DNA from: Gammaproteobacteria bacterium
GTDB taxonomy: Bacteria > Pseudomonadota > Gammaproteobacteria > Steroidobacterales > Steroidobacteraceae
Reading direction: 5' to 3'
Length of the DNA: 59,519 bases
Assembly: GCA_028293745.1 (NCBI GenBank)
Contig: JAQGOF010000046.1
Span: 1 to 59,519 of the forward strand
Positions 27,279 to 35,563 of this stretch are shown piece by piece. Numbering within the stretch: the stretch's first letter is position 1; the number at the start of each line of letters is the position of its first letter. Position numbers and translations under genes: made by a program. The notes under the pieces were generated by a model that saw only the letters and a list, made by a program, of their open reading frames with translations, searched no databases and was not told where the DNA came from.

Positions 27279-28130
27279 GTGTATCAGCTGAGCCGGACAG
27301 TCCCGGTCAATGAGCCGGGCAAGGTATTCCTGAGCCGACATGATGTATGGACCGGGCTGATGATGAAGGCCCGCAACGCCCTGCCCTATGTCCCGCAGAT
27401 GCAGAAATGCGAGGTGGTGGAGCAGGATAAGGACTGGTTGATCCGGGACATCATGCTCAACAACGTGCCGCTGCGCGAGCGGGTCACGTTCGAGCCCGAG
27501 AATCGTGTCATTTTTGAGCGCATCGGCGGGGTCGAGCTGGGCCGTATCGAGAACATCATCGGCGAGGATGACAAAGGCAACCTGACACTGACCTTTGCAT
27601 TCGGGCTCACGAAGCAAGGGATTCCGGAAGGAACCGAGGCCGAGCGCGCGCACTTTGCGCCGATGGAGGGTGCTTACCTCGGCGCCGTTGCCGCAACGCT
27701 GGGAGCAGTTCGGCGTACGGTGGACGACAAGGGCCGGGAGACAATACCGCCGCAGCATGAGCGCGACGCGATCGGTGACACCGGCTGGATCTACGAGTTT
27801 TTCCGGATTGCCGACAGTCTGGATATGGAACGCTTTCTCGCGTTGCATACGCAGGACGTGCGCCTGACGTTCGCCAATTATCCAACCACGGTAGGACGCG
27901 ATGCCTTGCGCGCGGCCATTGGGGGACTCTGGAGTCAGATCAAGGCCATGTCGCACAGTCTGTCCGGAGCGTGGTCACTACACGATGGCCAGATCGGTAT
28001 CGCCGAGAGTAGCTGCATGTATACGCGGCTCAACGATACCCTCTATACGGTGCGGCCTTGCACCGTCCTCCGCCGGCGCGGCGGCAAGATCGAAGATGTC
28101 CGAATTCACGTGGATGCGACCCACCTATGA
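27279..28130 (+). CDS. AtaL-like (DUF1857) domain fused to a SnoaL-like domain
   Basis: 283 residues; GTG start with a GAGG site, 18 bp after the SDR. Residues about 1-145 match the AtaL-like/DUF1857 SRPBCC group (LSRTVPVNEPG, WTGLMMKARNALPYVPQM, RERVTFEPENRVIFERIGG). Residues about 160-278 form a second, SnoaL/NTF2-like cone (WIYEFFRIADSLDMERFLAL, GRDALRAAIGGLW). Both are hydrophobic-pocket folds used in aromatic chemistry. The combination is unusual and no catalytic residues can be assigned. Its stop overlaps the next gene as ATGA, so translation is coupled. Confidence 0.72.
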   Translation: MYQLSRTVPVNEPGKVFLSRHDVWTGLMMKARNALPYVPQMQKCEVVEQDKDWLIRDIMLNNVPLRERVTFEPENRVIFERIGGVELGRIENIIGEDDKGNLTLTFAFGLTKQGIPEGTEAERAHFAPMEGAYLGAVAATLGAVRRTVDDKGRETIPPQHERDAIGDTGWIYEFFRIADSLDMERFLALHTQDVRLTFANYPTTVGRDALRAAIGGLWSQIKAMSHSLSGAWSLHDGQIGIAESSCMYTRLNDTLYTVRPCTVLRRRGGKIEDVRIHVDATHL

Positions 28131-28891
28131 CCGACCGCCTAAAAGACAAGGTATGCATCATCACCGGCACCGGCGGCGGCATGGGCCGTGCGGCCGCCAT
28201 CCTGTTCGCGAAGGAAGGCGCGCGTGTCGTTGGTTGCGATATCAACGCGGATACCGCGGCGGCCACACTTGACACCGTACGTTCGGCTGGCGGCCGCATG
28301 GTGTCACTGCAGCCTTGTGACATGTCGGTTCGGGCCGATGTCGATCGCCTGATGGAGCTCGCCGTGAAGAGCTATGGGCGCGTCGATGTTTTATACAACA
28401 ATGCGTCGATGGCCTATTTCGCCTGGCTTCCCGATATGAGCTACGACATGTGGAGCCGCACGCTCCGGGAGGAGCTGGATGTCGTGTTCCACGGCTGCCA
28501 GGCCGTATTTCCGCATATGATCAAAGCCGGCGGAGGCTCGATCATCAATGTGGGCTCAACCTCGGGGAAGATCGGCTATGAGGTTCTGCCGGGAATGGCG
28601 CATACGGCCGCCAAAGGCGGCGTGATCGCAGTGTCGAGGCAGATTGCCATGGAAGGCGGCAAGCACAACATCCGCTGCAACACCCTTTCGCCCGGGCTGG
28701 TGATGACCAATCAGACGCGAGCCTTCATCGATATGCCCGAGTGGTTCGGACCCATGAAGGCGAAACTCATGCTGGGCCGTGTGGGACAGCCCGAAGACAT
28801 TGCACCGTTGGCGGTTTACCTGGCCTCGGACGAATCGGCGTGGGTGACGGGCGCTGATTTCGCGATCGACGGCGGCACGACTGCCTGGTGA
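28127..28891 (+). CDS. SDR family oxidoreductase with His in place of the catalytic Tyr
   Basis: 254 residues starting at the ATG that overlaps the previous stop. The cofactor loop is TGTGGGMG (residues 13-20) and the NNAS strand is at 91-94. The active-site Ser is in NVGSTSGK (144 or 146). At the position of the catalytic tyrosine the sequence reads HTAAK (His159, Lys163) instead of YxxxK. Otherwise the length, WVTGADFAIDGG end motif and fold are intact. A variant active site or a different acid/base is implied. The last 76 bp overlap the convergent permease gene. Confidence 0.85.
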   Translation: MTDRLKDKVCIITGTGGGMGRAAAILFAKEGARVVGCDINADTAAATLDTVRSAGGRMVSLQPCDMSVRADVDRLMELAVKSYGRVDVLYNNASMAYFAWLPDMSYDMWSRTLREELDVVFHGCQAVFPHMIKAGGGSIINVGSTSGKIGYEVLPGMAHTAAKGGVIAVSRQIAMEGGKHNIRCNTLSPGLVMTNQTRAFIDMPEWFGPMKAKLMLGRVGQPEDIAPLAVYLASDESAWVTGADFAIDGGTTAW

Positions 28892-30240
28892 GACGATTTC
28901 AAGTAGCGGGACACCCAGTACACAGGTGCGCTGACCGCACCCAGGGCCACGGTCCAGAGCAAGGGCTTGAGCCCTATTCCGATTGACACCCACGCGCAGT
29001 AGACCGCTGCGCAAACTGCAGCCGCTACGACCGTCACGGTCCGCTTTCGCTGCGCCGAACTAAGTCCTTGCTTTCCGATCGCCACGATCGCCAGCGTGCA
29101 CGAGAAATACACTGGGAGATTGGCGGCAGTCACGACGACGCTCAGGAAAACGAACAGATTGCCGATTGACTGAGCGTAGTTGGACAACAGCATGATACTG
29201 GCTACCACGCCGGTCAGGATCAACGCGCCTGTTGGAGCGCCGTGTCGGTTTTCCTTCGCCAGGGATGGGGGGAAATGCCCGTGCCTTGCGATGGTCTGCG
29301 TCACGTCTCCCAGTATCATCGTCCAGCCGTTCAGGGCTCCCAAGCCACCGATACTGACGAACAGGGCAACCACGTCACCCGAACGTGCACCCAGGATTCG
29401 CACGAACACGTCCGCAATAGGAGCGTTGGACGCAGCGAGTGCCGCCTGTGGAATCAGCAACATGGGCACAATCGAGACACCGATATAAACAGCGGCTGTC
29501 AGGATGGTCCCAATGACGGTGGCCAGCGGAATAGTTCTCTCGGGATTGCGTACACGGCACGCCGGTATCGTCGCGCATTCTATTCCGAGCATCGCGTATA
29601 GCGTGAGCGTCGAAACACTGCTCAGATCCGAGAGCGACGTCGGACTCGTAATCACATGGTTCCGGTACGCCGATGGATCGGTCAACAGTACCCATAACCC
29701 CAGGCAGATGACGCCGACCATCGGTAACAGCTTCAGGGCCGTCGTCGCAATCTGAGTCCCACCGACAGCGCGTGCGCCGCGTAGGTTGAGCAACACAAAG
29801 AACCACAACAGCGACAATGCCGTGACTGGAGGCAGCCACGGGCTGTTATTCAGCGCCGGTATGAAGACTGTGAGATATCCGACGACGCCGACCGCTATGG
29901 TGGCATTTGTTACCCATGTCGATACCCAGTAGCACCACATCACCGTGAATGCGAGGCCGTCGCCGAAAGCTCGCTTTGTGTAGTCGTAGGGACCGTCGTC
30001 GTGCGGAAAAGCCCGCGCCAGGTAGGCGAATGAAATCGCAAGGAAGATGCACCCAGTGACGGTGATCAACCATCCCGTCAGTGCTGTCAGACCATAGGGA
30101 GCAAGCGATGCCGGCAGGAGAAAAACGCCGACCCCAATGACGTTTCCGACCACGAGCGCCGTGCACATCCATACGCCGAGTACGCGAGGCCCCTGGCCTT
30201 GGGCTACGCCGGAAGACGGCGTCGTCGCGGTCGCAGTCAA
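28816..30240 (-). CDS. APC-family amino acid/polyamine exchanger (PotE/AdiC-like)
   Basis: About 474 residues with roughly twelve transmembrane helices. The first helix carries the APC signature (VVGNVIGVGVFLLPASLAPYG), closely resembling AdiC/PotE antiporters. WVSTWVTNATIAVGVVGYLT and LLNLRGARAVGGTQ follow the same template. A TTG start whose TGA overlaps the aminotransferase stop is chosen; the ATG further in (MCTALVVGN) would cut into the first helix. The open frame continues upstream but only across the aminotransferase gene. It likely imports an amine or amino acid used by the co-transcribed aminotransferase. Confidence 0.85.
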   Translation of the reverse strand: MTATATTPSSGVAQGQGPRVLGVWMCTALVVGNVIGVGVFLLPASLAPYGLTALTGWLITVTGCIFLAISFAYLARAFPHDDGPYDYTKRAFGDGLAFTVMWCYWVSTWVTNATIAVGVVGYLTVFIPALNNSPWLPPVTALSLLWFFVLLNLRGARAVGGTQIATTALKLLPMVGVICLGLWVLLTDPSAYRNHVITSPTSLSDLSSVSTLTLYAMLGIECATIPACRVRNPERTIPLATVIGTILTAAVYIGVSIVPMLLIPQAALAASNAPIADVFVRILGARSGDVVALFVSIGGLGALNGWTMILGDVTQTIARHGHFPPSLAKENRHGAPTGALILTGVVASIMLLSNYAQSIGNLFVFLSVVVTAANLPVYFSCTLAIVAIGKQGLSSAQRKRTVTVVAAAVCAAVYCAWVSIGIGLKPLLWTVALGAVSAPVYWVSRYLKSSHQAVVPPSIAKSAPVTHADSSEAR

Positions 30241-31562
30241 TTCTCCACCATGGCTTCCTTCACAGATATTTCCAACAGTCCCATTGCCTCGTCCACATTC
30301 TCCCGGCTTACCAGGAGCGGAGGGATGAAGCGAAGGGTACTGACCCCACAGGACAACAGTATCAGACCATTGTGGAACGCGCGCGTGAGAACCCGCTGGC
30401 AGAGAGCCGGAGCCGGTGCGCGCGACGTCCGGTCGGTAATGAGCTCGGCGCCGATCATGAGGCCTTTGCCACGCACGTCGCCTATGCAGTCGAATCTCTT
30501 CTGCAGCTCGCGGAGACGCTCTATGAAATAGCCCCCGACCGCGGCAGCATTCGCTGCGTACTCGCTTTCGACGAGATCGAGTGTCGCCAGGGCAGCGGCG
30601 CAGCACAGTGGATTTCCGCCATAGGTATTGCCATGCGCGCCGCGCTTCCATTTCTCCATGTGCTTTTTACGGGCGACCACGAGTCCGATCGGGAGCCCGG
30701 AACCAAGCCCCTTGGCCAGGGTCATGATGTCCGGGGAGACGCCCCAATGTTGGCTCCCGAACATCTTGCCGGTGCGGCCTATTCCTGACTGCACCTCGTC
30801 AAAGATGAGCAGTATGCCGTGCCGGTCACACAGGTCGCGCAATCCCTGCAGGAAGCCATCCGGCGGCACCAGGTAACCGCCCTCGCCTTGGATCGGCTCC
30901 ACCATGATAGCTGCCACTTCACTCGCCGGCACATTGCTGGTGAACAGCACGTTCTCGATATAGTCGAGGATCGCCTTGCCCTGATCGGCGCCCGCGAACA
31001 ACGGACGGTACACGTTCGGGTACGGAACGTGAGTTACTCCGGGCATCGTCGGAAAGAAGCCGGCCTGTTGCGTGTACTTGCTCGCCGTGAAGGCCAGCGA
31101 GCCCATCGAACGCCCGTGAAAACCGCCCAGAAAGCCGATGAAGCGCGGGCGCCCTGTTACATAGCGCGCCAGTTTGAGCGCTCCTTCGACGGACTCCGTT
31201 CCGCTCTGACACAGCAGGATCTGTACCGGCTCGCGCATGGGATCCAGAGCGTTGATCTTTTCACCGAGCCGCGTCATGCGCTCGTGCCAGTAGTCGCTGG
31301 AAATGTGGAGGAAGTCGTCCGCCGCATCCTTGATGGCCTGTACCACGCGCGGATGCGAGTGACCCGTACTGCAGACCGCGATACCTGCGGCGAAATCGAG
31401 GAAGCGGTTGCCATCAACATCCCAGACTTCAACGCCGCGGCCTTTCGCCATCACGAACGGGTAGTCACGGGGATAGGATGGAGAGCTTACGGACCGGTCG
31501 CGCTCCAACAGTGCGCGCGCCTTCGGACCCGGCAGTTCGGTATGGATGTGGCGTGATTGCAT
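30237..31562 (-). CDS. Class III (GABA/acetylornithine-type) aminotransferase
   Basis: 441 residues from the ATG at 31562, with a GGAG site 9-10 bp upstream; the longer frame to 31754 runs into the intergenic region without homology. PLP-fold motifs are present: VWDVDGNRFLDFAAGIAVCSTGH, QSGTESVEGALKLAR, IFDEVQSGIGRTG, and the Schiff-base lysine in LAKGLGSGLPIG. It resembles 4-aminobutyrate/omega-amino acid aminotransferases that yield a semialdehyde. A succinate-semialdehyde-type dehydrogenase is encoded divergently 203 bp away, and a PotE-like exchanger overlaps its 3' end. Confidence 0.88.
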   Translation of the reverse strand: MQSRHIHTELPGPKARALLERDRSVSSPSYPRDYPFVMAKGRGVEVWDVDGNRFLDFAAGIAVCSTGHSHPRVVQAIKDAADDFLHISSDYWHERMTRLGEKINALDPMREPVQILLCQSGTESVEGALKLARYVTGRPRFIGFLGGFHGRSMGSLAFTASKYTQQAGFFPTMPGVTHVPYPNVYRPLFAGADQGKAILDYIENVLFTSNVPASEVAAIMVEPIQGEGGYLVPPDGFLQGLRDLCDRHGILLIFDEVQSGIGRTGKMFGSQHWGVSPDIMTLAKGLGSGLPIGLVVARKKHMEKWKRGAHGNTYGGNPLCCAAALATLDLVESEYAANAAAVGGYFIERLRELQKRFDCIGDVRGKGLMIGAELITDRTSRAPAPALCQRVLTRAFHNGLILLSCGVSTLRFIPPLLVSRENVDEAMGLLEISVKEAMVEN

Positions 31563-31765
31563 CAGAACGTCTCCAAGAGTCTGTCGAGCAGCTGGGCGCA
31601 TTTTCACTGCCAGGCCTGACGTCAAGCATGGAGTGTAGGCCATTTGTCGCGCTACGGAGGGCACCGCAGCGCGGCCCTGTCGATATCTGTTTCGCGCACA
31701 GTACAGAACCTGGGCTTCCGACCTGCTTAGATACGGCATCGAAGTCGGATTCACCCCAAAGACCT
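31563..31765. promoter_or_regulatory. Divergent intergenic region, aminotransferase and aldehyde dehydrogenase
   Basis: 203 bp holding both promoters. The only symmetric element I see is the 8-bp palindrome TGACGTCA at 31617-31624, about 55 bp before the aminotransferase start. Both genes would act in one amine-degradation route, so a shared operator is reasonable, but an 8-bp palindrome is weak evidence. Confidence 0.2.
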
Positions 31766-33211
31766 ATGAGTCGGACCTACGACGCGCAGCTGGCGCTCCA
31801 CATCGATGGTGAGCGAATAGGCCCTCGTGGCCGATCAACGCACACGGTCATCAACCCGGCGACGGGTGAGGCGCTCGGCCATCTCCCGCTCGCCACCACC
31901 GCCGACCTGGAGCTCGCTCTGGACACGGCAGCAAGGGGCTTTCGCATTTGGCGCAGCAAGACCGCCGACGAGCGCGGCAATGTGCTCGCTGGCGCCGCGC
32001 GCCTGCTGCGCGAACGGATCGAGAAGATCGCCACCATTGCCACAATGGAGGAAGGCAAAACCCTGGGGGAAGCGAAGGGCGAGCTGCTGATGGCGGCCGG
32101 CTTGTTCGATTTCTATGCCGGTGAAACCACGAGGATTTATGGGCGCGTACTGGTACGGCCCACGGGCATGCTGTCGCGGGTAATGAAAGAGCCGGTCGGC
32201 CCCGTGGCGGCCTTTTGCCCCTGGAATTTTCCGATCGGCAATCCCGCCCGGAAACTGGGGGCCGCCATTGGCGCTGGTTGTTCCATCATCATCAAACCGC
32301 CCGAGGAGGCCCCGGGATCGGCAATCGAGGTACTCAACTGCCTGCTCGATGCGGGGCTGCCGAAAGAGGTGGCCAGTTGTGTATTCGGCATCCCCGACCA
32401 GGTGTCGCGCCACCTCATTGCCTCGCCAGTCATCCGCAAGGTCAGCTTCACGGGCTCGGTCGCGGTTGGCAAACACCTGATGAAGCTCGCCGCGGATGGC
32501 GGCAAGCGAACGACCATGGAACTGGGTGGCCATGGCCCGGTGCTGGTGTTTGATGATGCCGATCTCGATCGCGCGCTGGACATGCTCGTGCCTGCCAAGT
32601 TCCGCAACGCCGGGCAGGTCTGCGTATCACCTACCCGCTTCCACGTGCAGGAGGGGATTTACGATCGCTTCGTCACCGGATTCACGGCCCGGGCCTCGAA
32701 GCTTGCGGTTGGAAACGGACTCGATGCCGCAGTCCAGATGGGTCCGATGGCCAATCCCCGCCGGCCGGACGCGATTGAAGGATTCGTCGCCAATGCAGTA
32801 ACCGCGGGCGCACGTGTCGTAACCGGCGGCGAGCGCGGCGGCGGACCTGGGGCCAGTGGCTTTTTCTTCCGTCCCACGGTGCTTGCCGATGTCCCTACAA
32901 CAGCACGCGTGATGAACGAGGAGCCCTTCGGCCCCATCGCTTTGATGCGGCCGTTCGAGACATTCGACGAGGCGATCGAGCAGGCCAACCGCCTGCCCTA
33001 CGGGCTCGCCGCGTACTGCTTTACCGAGAACGGACGGCGGGCATTGTTGCTCGCAGACGCGATCGAAAGCGGCATGGTGGGCATCAACACAACGCTGATC
33101 GGTGGCGCCGACTCACCGTTTGGCGGCGTGAAGGATTCGGGGCATGGATCCGAGGATGGGCCGGAGGGGCTCGAGGCCTGTCTCGTGTTGAAAACCATCC
33201 ACCAGGCCTGA
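31766..33211 (+). CDS. NAD(P)-dependent succinate-semialdehyde-type dehydrogenase
   Basis: 481 residues from the ATG at 31766 (homology begins there; the longer frame overlaps the divergent aminotransferase). Aldehyde dehydrogenase residues are FCPWNFPIGNP, SFTGSVAVGKHLMKLAA, Glu252 in TMELGGHGPVLVF, and Cys286 in AGQVCVSPTRF. The sequence is of the GabD-like class, though the real aldehyde could be another omega-semialdehyde. It is followed 9 bp later by an amidohydrolase and faces the class III aminotransferase, forming an amine to semialdehyde to acid module. Confidence 0.87.
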   Translation: MSRTYDAQLALHIDGERIGPRGRSTHTVINPATGEALGHLPLATTADLELALDTAARGFRIWRSKTADERGNVLAGAARLLRERIEKIATIATMEEGKTLGEAKGELLMAAGLFDFYAGETTRIYGRVLVRPTGMLSRVMKEPVGPVAAFCPWNFPIGNPARKLGAAIGAGCSIIIKPPEEAPGSAIEVLNCLLDAGLPKEVASCVFGIPDQVSRHLIASPVIRKVSFTGSVAVGKHLMKLAADGGKRTTMELGGHGPVLVFDDADLDRALDMLVPAKFRNAGQVCVSPTRFHVQEGIYDRFVTGFTARASKLAVGNGLDAAVQMGPMANPRRPDAIEGFVANAVTAGARVVTGGERGGGPGASGFFFRPTVLADVPTTARVMNEEPFGPIALMRPFETFDEAIEQANRLPYGLAAYCFTENGRRALLLADAIESGMVGINTTLIGGADSPFGGVKDSGHGSEDGPEGLEACLVLKTIHQA

Positions 33212-33220
33212 AGAGTCCAT

Positions 33221-34294
33221 ATGAGCACCCACCTGCGCCGGATCGCCACCGAAGAGGCATTCTCCATTCCCGAAGTCGCCGCCGAGCTGCAGAAAGTGGT
33301 CCGTGGCCCGAGCAGCAGTCTCGACAAGCTGCTCGTGAAGGGCATCTACGACCACAGCAGCGGTGACCCCGGTTACGGCCGGATGAATTTCCTCGACGGC
33401 CTGTTGGATATCGAGCAGCGGCGCCTGGCCGAGATGGACGCTCTCGGTGTGGACATGCACCTGCTCTCACTCACCGCCCCCGGCGTGCAGATGTTCGATG
33501 CCGACGCGGCGACCGAGCTCGCAACACTCGCGAACGATCGGCTTGCGGACGTCTGCCGGCGCCACCCTACCCGCTTTGCGGGTCTGGCCACATTCGCGCC
33601 GCAAAGCCCGAAACGCGCCGTCAAGGAGATGGAGCGCGCCATCCGTGGGTTGCGGCTCAACGGTTTCATCTTGAATTCACACACGCATGGCGAGTATCTG
33701 GATGATCCGAAGTACTGGCCGGTGTTGGAAGCAGCGGAAGCTTTGGATGCCTGCATCTATATACATCCGCGCGCAGCCTCCGATGGCCTGAAGGGTCCGC
33801 TGCAGGACTATGGCATGGATTCCGCGATGTGGGGTTATGGTGTGGAAGTGGGAACTCACGTGGTGAGGATGATGGCCGCGGGCGTCTTCGACCACTTTCC
33901 CAAGCTCAAGATCTGCATCGGGCACATGGGTGAAGCCATTCCATTCTGGATCTGGCGCATCACCTTCATGAACAGCCGCGCCCAGAACATAGGCCGTGCG
34001 CCGCGCACGAAGTTGAGCATGGCCGAATACCTCCAGCGCAATTTCGTCGTGACCACGAGCGGTGTCGAAGACCCTCTCGCGTTGGATTACACCATCCGCA
34101 AGATCGGGATCGACAACGTGCTCTGGGCGATCGACTATCCTTACCAGCCGCAGAAACCTGCCGTGGACTTCATGGACTCGGCGCCCGTCACGGAATCACA
34201 GCGGGCGCAGTTGTATCACGGCAATGCCGAGCGGATCTTTCACATAGCGCCACTCGCGACGCGTGCCGCAAGGCAGACGGCTCAACGAACGTAG
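33221..34294 (+). CDS. Amidohydrolase-family decarboxylase (ACMSD/gamma-resorcylate type)
   Basis: 357 residues. In place of the HxH pair, the first metal ligand is glutamate in ATEEAFSI (Glu11/Glu12), as in 2,6-dihydroxybenzoate and 5-carboxyvanillate decarboxylases. Further ligands are His182 (YIHPRA), His235 (IGHMGE, catalytic) and Asp305 (AIDYPYQ). These enzymes remove the ring carboxylate of hydroxybenzoates without oxygen. It could feed a phenol to the hydroxylase/extradiol route. A hydrolytic role is also possible. It is the second gene after the aldehyde dehydrogenase; its end overlaps the PrnB-like gene by 13 bp. Confidence 0.82.
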   Translation: MSTHLRRIATEEAFSIPEVAAELQKVVRGPSSSLDKLLVKGIYDHSSGDPGYGRMNFLDGLLDIEQRRLAEMDALGVDMHLLSLTAPGVQMFDADAATELATLANDRLADVCRRHPTRFAGLATFAPQSPKRAVKEMERAIRGLRLNGFILNSHTHGEYLDDPKYWPVLEAAEALDACIYIHPRAASDGLKGPLQDYGMDSAMWGYGVEVGTHVVRMMAAGVFDHFPKLKICIGHMGEAIPFWIWRITFMNSRAQNIGRAPRTKLSMAEYLQRNFVVTTSGVEDPLALDYTIRKIGIDNVLWAIDYPYQPQKPAVDFMDSAPVTESQRAQLYHGNAERIFHIAPLATRAARQTAQRT

Positions 34295-35454
34295 TGCCGC
34301 AGCCTCGCGAGGTCGGCATGTCGGGTTGGGATGTCGTGGCGATCCGCGCCTGTGCGCAGATCGCGGAGCACTTCGAGCGCTCGCAGCAGAACGGATAGTG
34401 GCGGCCCACTCGCCGTGATACCGGCGAGGTGGTTCTCCTTCACATCCTTCGCCGGCTCCTCGATGAACCGCTTTACCAGCGTGTCGTGGTGTTGGACGGC
34501 TGTCCGGCCAAAAAGCTCGCAGACCTCGAGGTACGCCCGCGCGTTCCGCTGGAACCAGTCTGTTGAGGAATGCTCAGGGGCGAGCGCCAGCAGCTCGTCC
34601 AGCAGGCTCGTGCGCATCATGCAGTCCCGCAGCCGTGCCTGGTCCGAGGGGAGCATGAAAAGCATCTTGTCAACCAGCAGCTGGGCGTAGTACGGATTGT
34701 TGGCCTGACACAGTCCCAGCAGCAGGTCGATTTCGTTGATGCCTGAGAAGTCGCCGGCGTTGGCGCCGCGATACTCCTGGCGCCCTACCCGGTACGGCTT
34801 GTAATAAGGACGCACGGAATAGAAGAAGCGCTGGACGTCGAGCTTCTCGAAGAGCCGCGTATTGAACTTGAGGACCTCGCGCAGGGCGTCCTTCGCCGCA
34901 TCAAACATAACATCGGCCACCGGGCTGGACACACCCAGGTGCACGATTTTCATCAGCGCTTCCGCCACGCGCTGCAGGGACAGAATTCCGCGCGTGTTTT
35001 CGTCGATGAACAGAAACTCGTCCGGCAACGAGGTAAAGCTCTTGCGGATGCCGGCCGCTGCCTTGTTGTGGGTCGCCAGGTGGGCAGTCGCGAATCGGGG
35101 CGCCATCCCGAGAGAGGCGCCGACGTGGAGGGCCAGCGAGGATGCCTCGACGAACGGTGATCGCTCCTCGCGCATGGGATTCGTCAATTCATGGCGGCGG
35201 AGCGCGCCAAGGTACATCCCTACGTTGCCAAGCACTCCGAATGCGCTGTCGAAGCCGTCTCCGGTATTGCCTTCGGCCAGCAGAGCCACGACATGAACGT
35301 GCCCTTCGTCCCGTAGTGTCGCTTTCAGGGACTCGCCGCACCCTTCGACCTGGGCGCGATCCTCCTGTGAGAAATATAGGTTCTCCAGCTGAGTGTTCAG
35401 CTGGACGAAGGATGAGCGGACCCAGCGGTCGAAGGCGTCTGCATTGTTGGTCAT
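34282..35454 (-). CDS. PrnB-like (DUF1864) indole-dioxygenase-superfamily protein
   Basis: 390 residues from the ATG at 35454 (an ATG at 35487 would add eleven). The sequence follows the monodechloroaminopyrrolnitrin synthase PrnB template: GMYLGALRRHELTNP, FTSLPDEFLFIDENTRG, then FYSVRPYYKPYRVGRQEYRGAN. PrnB belongs to the heme-dependent tryptophan/indoleamine dioxygenase superfamily and rearranges a chlorinated tryptophan. No halogenase or other pyrrolnitrin gene is nearby, so the substrate is probably another indole or amino acid. It lies 109 bp after SelO on the same strand and converges on the amidohydrolase. Confidence 0.7.
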   Translation of the reverse strand: MTNNADAFDRWVRSSFVQLNTQLENLYFSQEDRAQVEGCGESLKATLRDEGHVHVVALLAEGNTGDGFDSAFGVLGNVGMYLGALRRHELTNPMREERSPFVEASSLALHVGASLGMAPRFATAHLATHNKAAAGIRKSFTSLPDEFLFIDENTRGILSLQRVAEALMKIVHLGVSSPVADVMFDAAKDALREVLKFNTRLFEKLDVQRFFYSVRPYYKPYRVGRQEYRGANAGDFSGINEIDLLLGLCQANNPYYAQLLVDKMLFMLPSDQARLRDCMMRTSLLDELLALAPEHSSTDWFQRNARAYLEVCELFGRTAVQHHDTLVKRFIEEPAKDVKENHLAGITASGPPLSVLLRALEVLRDLRTGADRHDIPTRHADLARLRHYVR

Positions 35455-35563
35455 TGGGCGTATTGTGAAGCTGACGGCAAAGAACATTGTTCCGCACCGG
35501 CGCCCTGCGAGCCAGACTGCAGAACGGATGGCCCGCCCGACCGCCCCTTCCCGTCGTCTCGTT

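Noticed and set aside
30241..30651. N-terminal extension of the permease frame
   Set aside because: It lies entirely over the aminotransferase coding region and is not hydrophobic; the permease starts at the overlapping TTG.
31478..31765. N-terminal extension of the aldehyde dehydrogenase frame
   Set aside because: It overlaps the divergent aminotransferase 5' end, has no homology, and the family N-terminus begins at the ATG at 31766.
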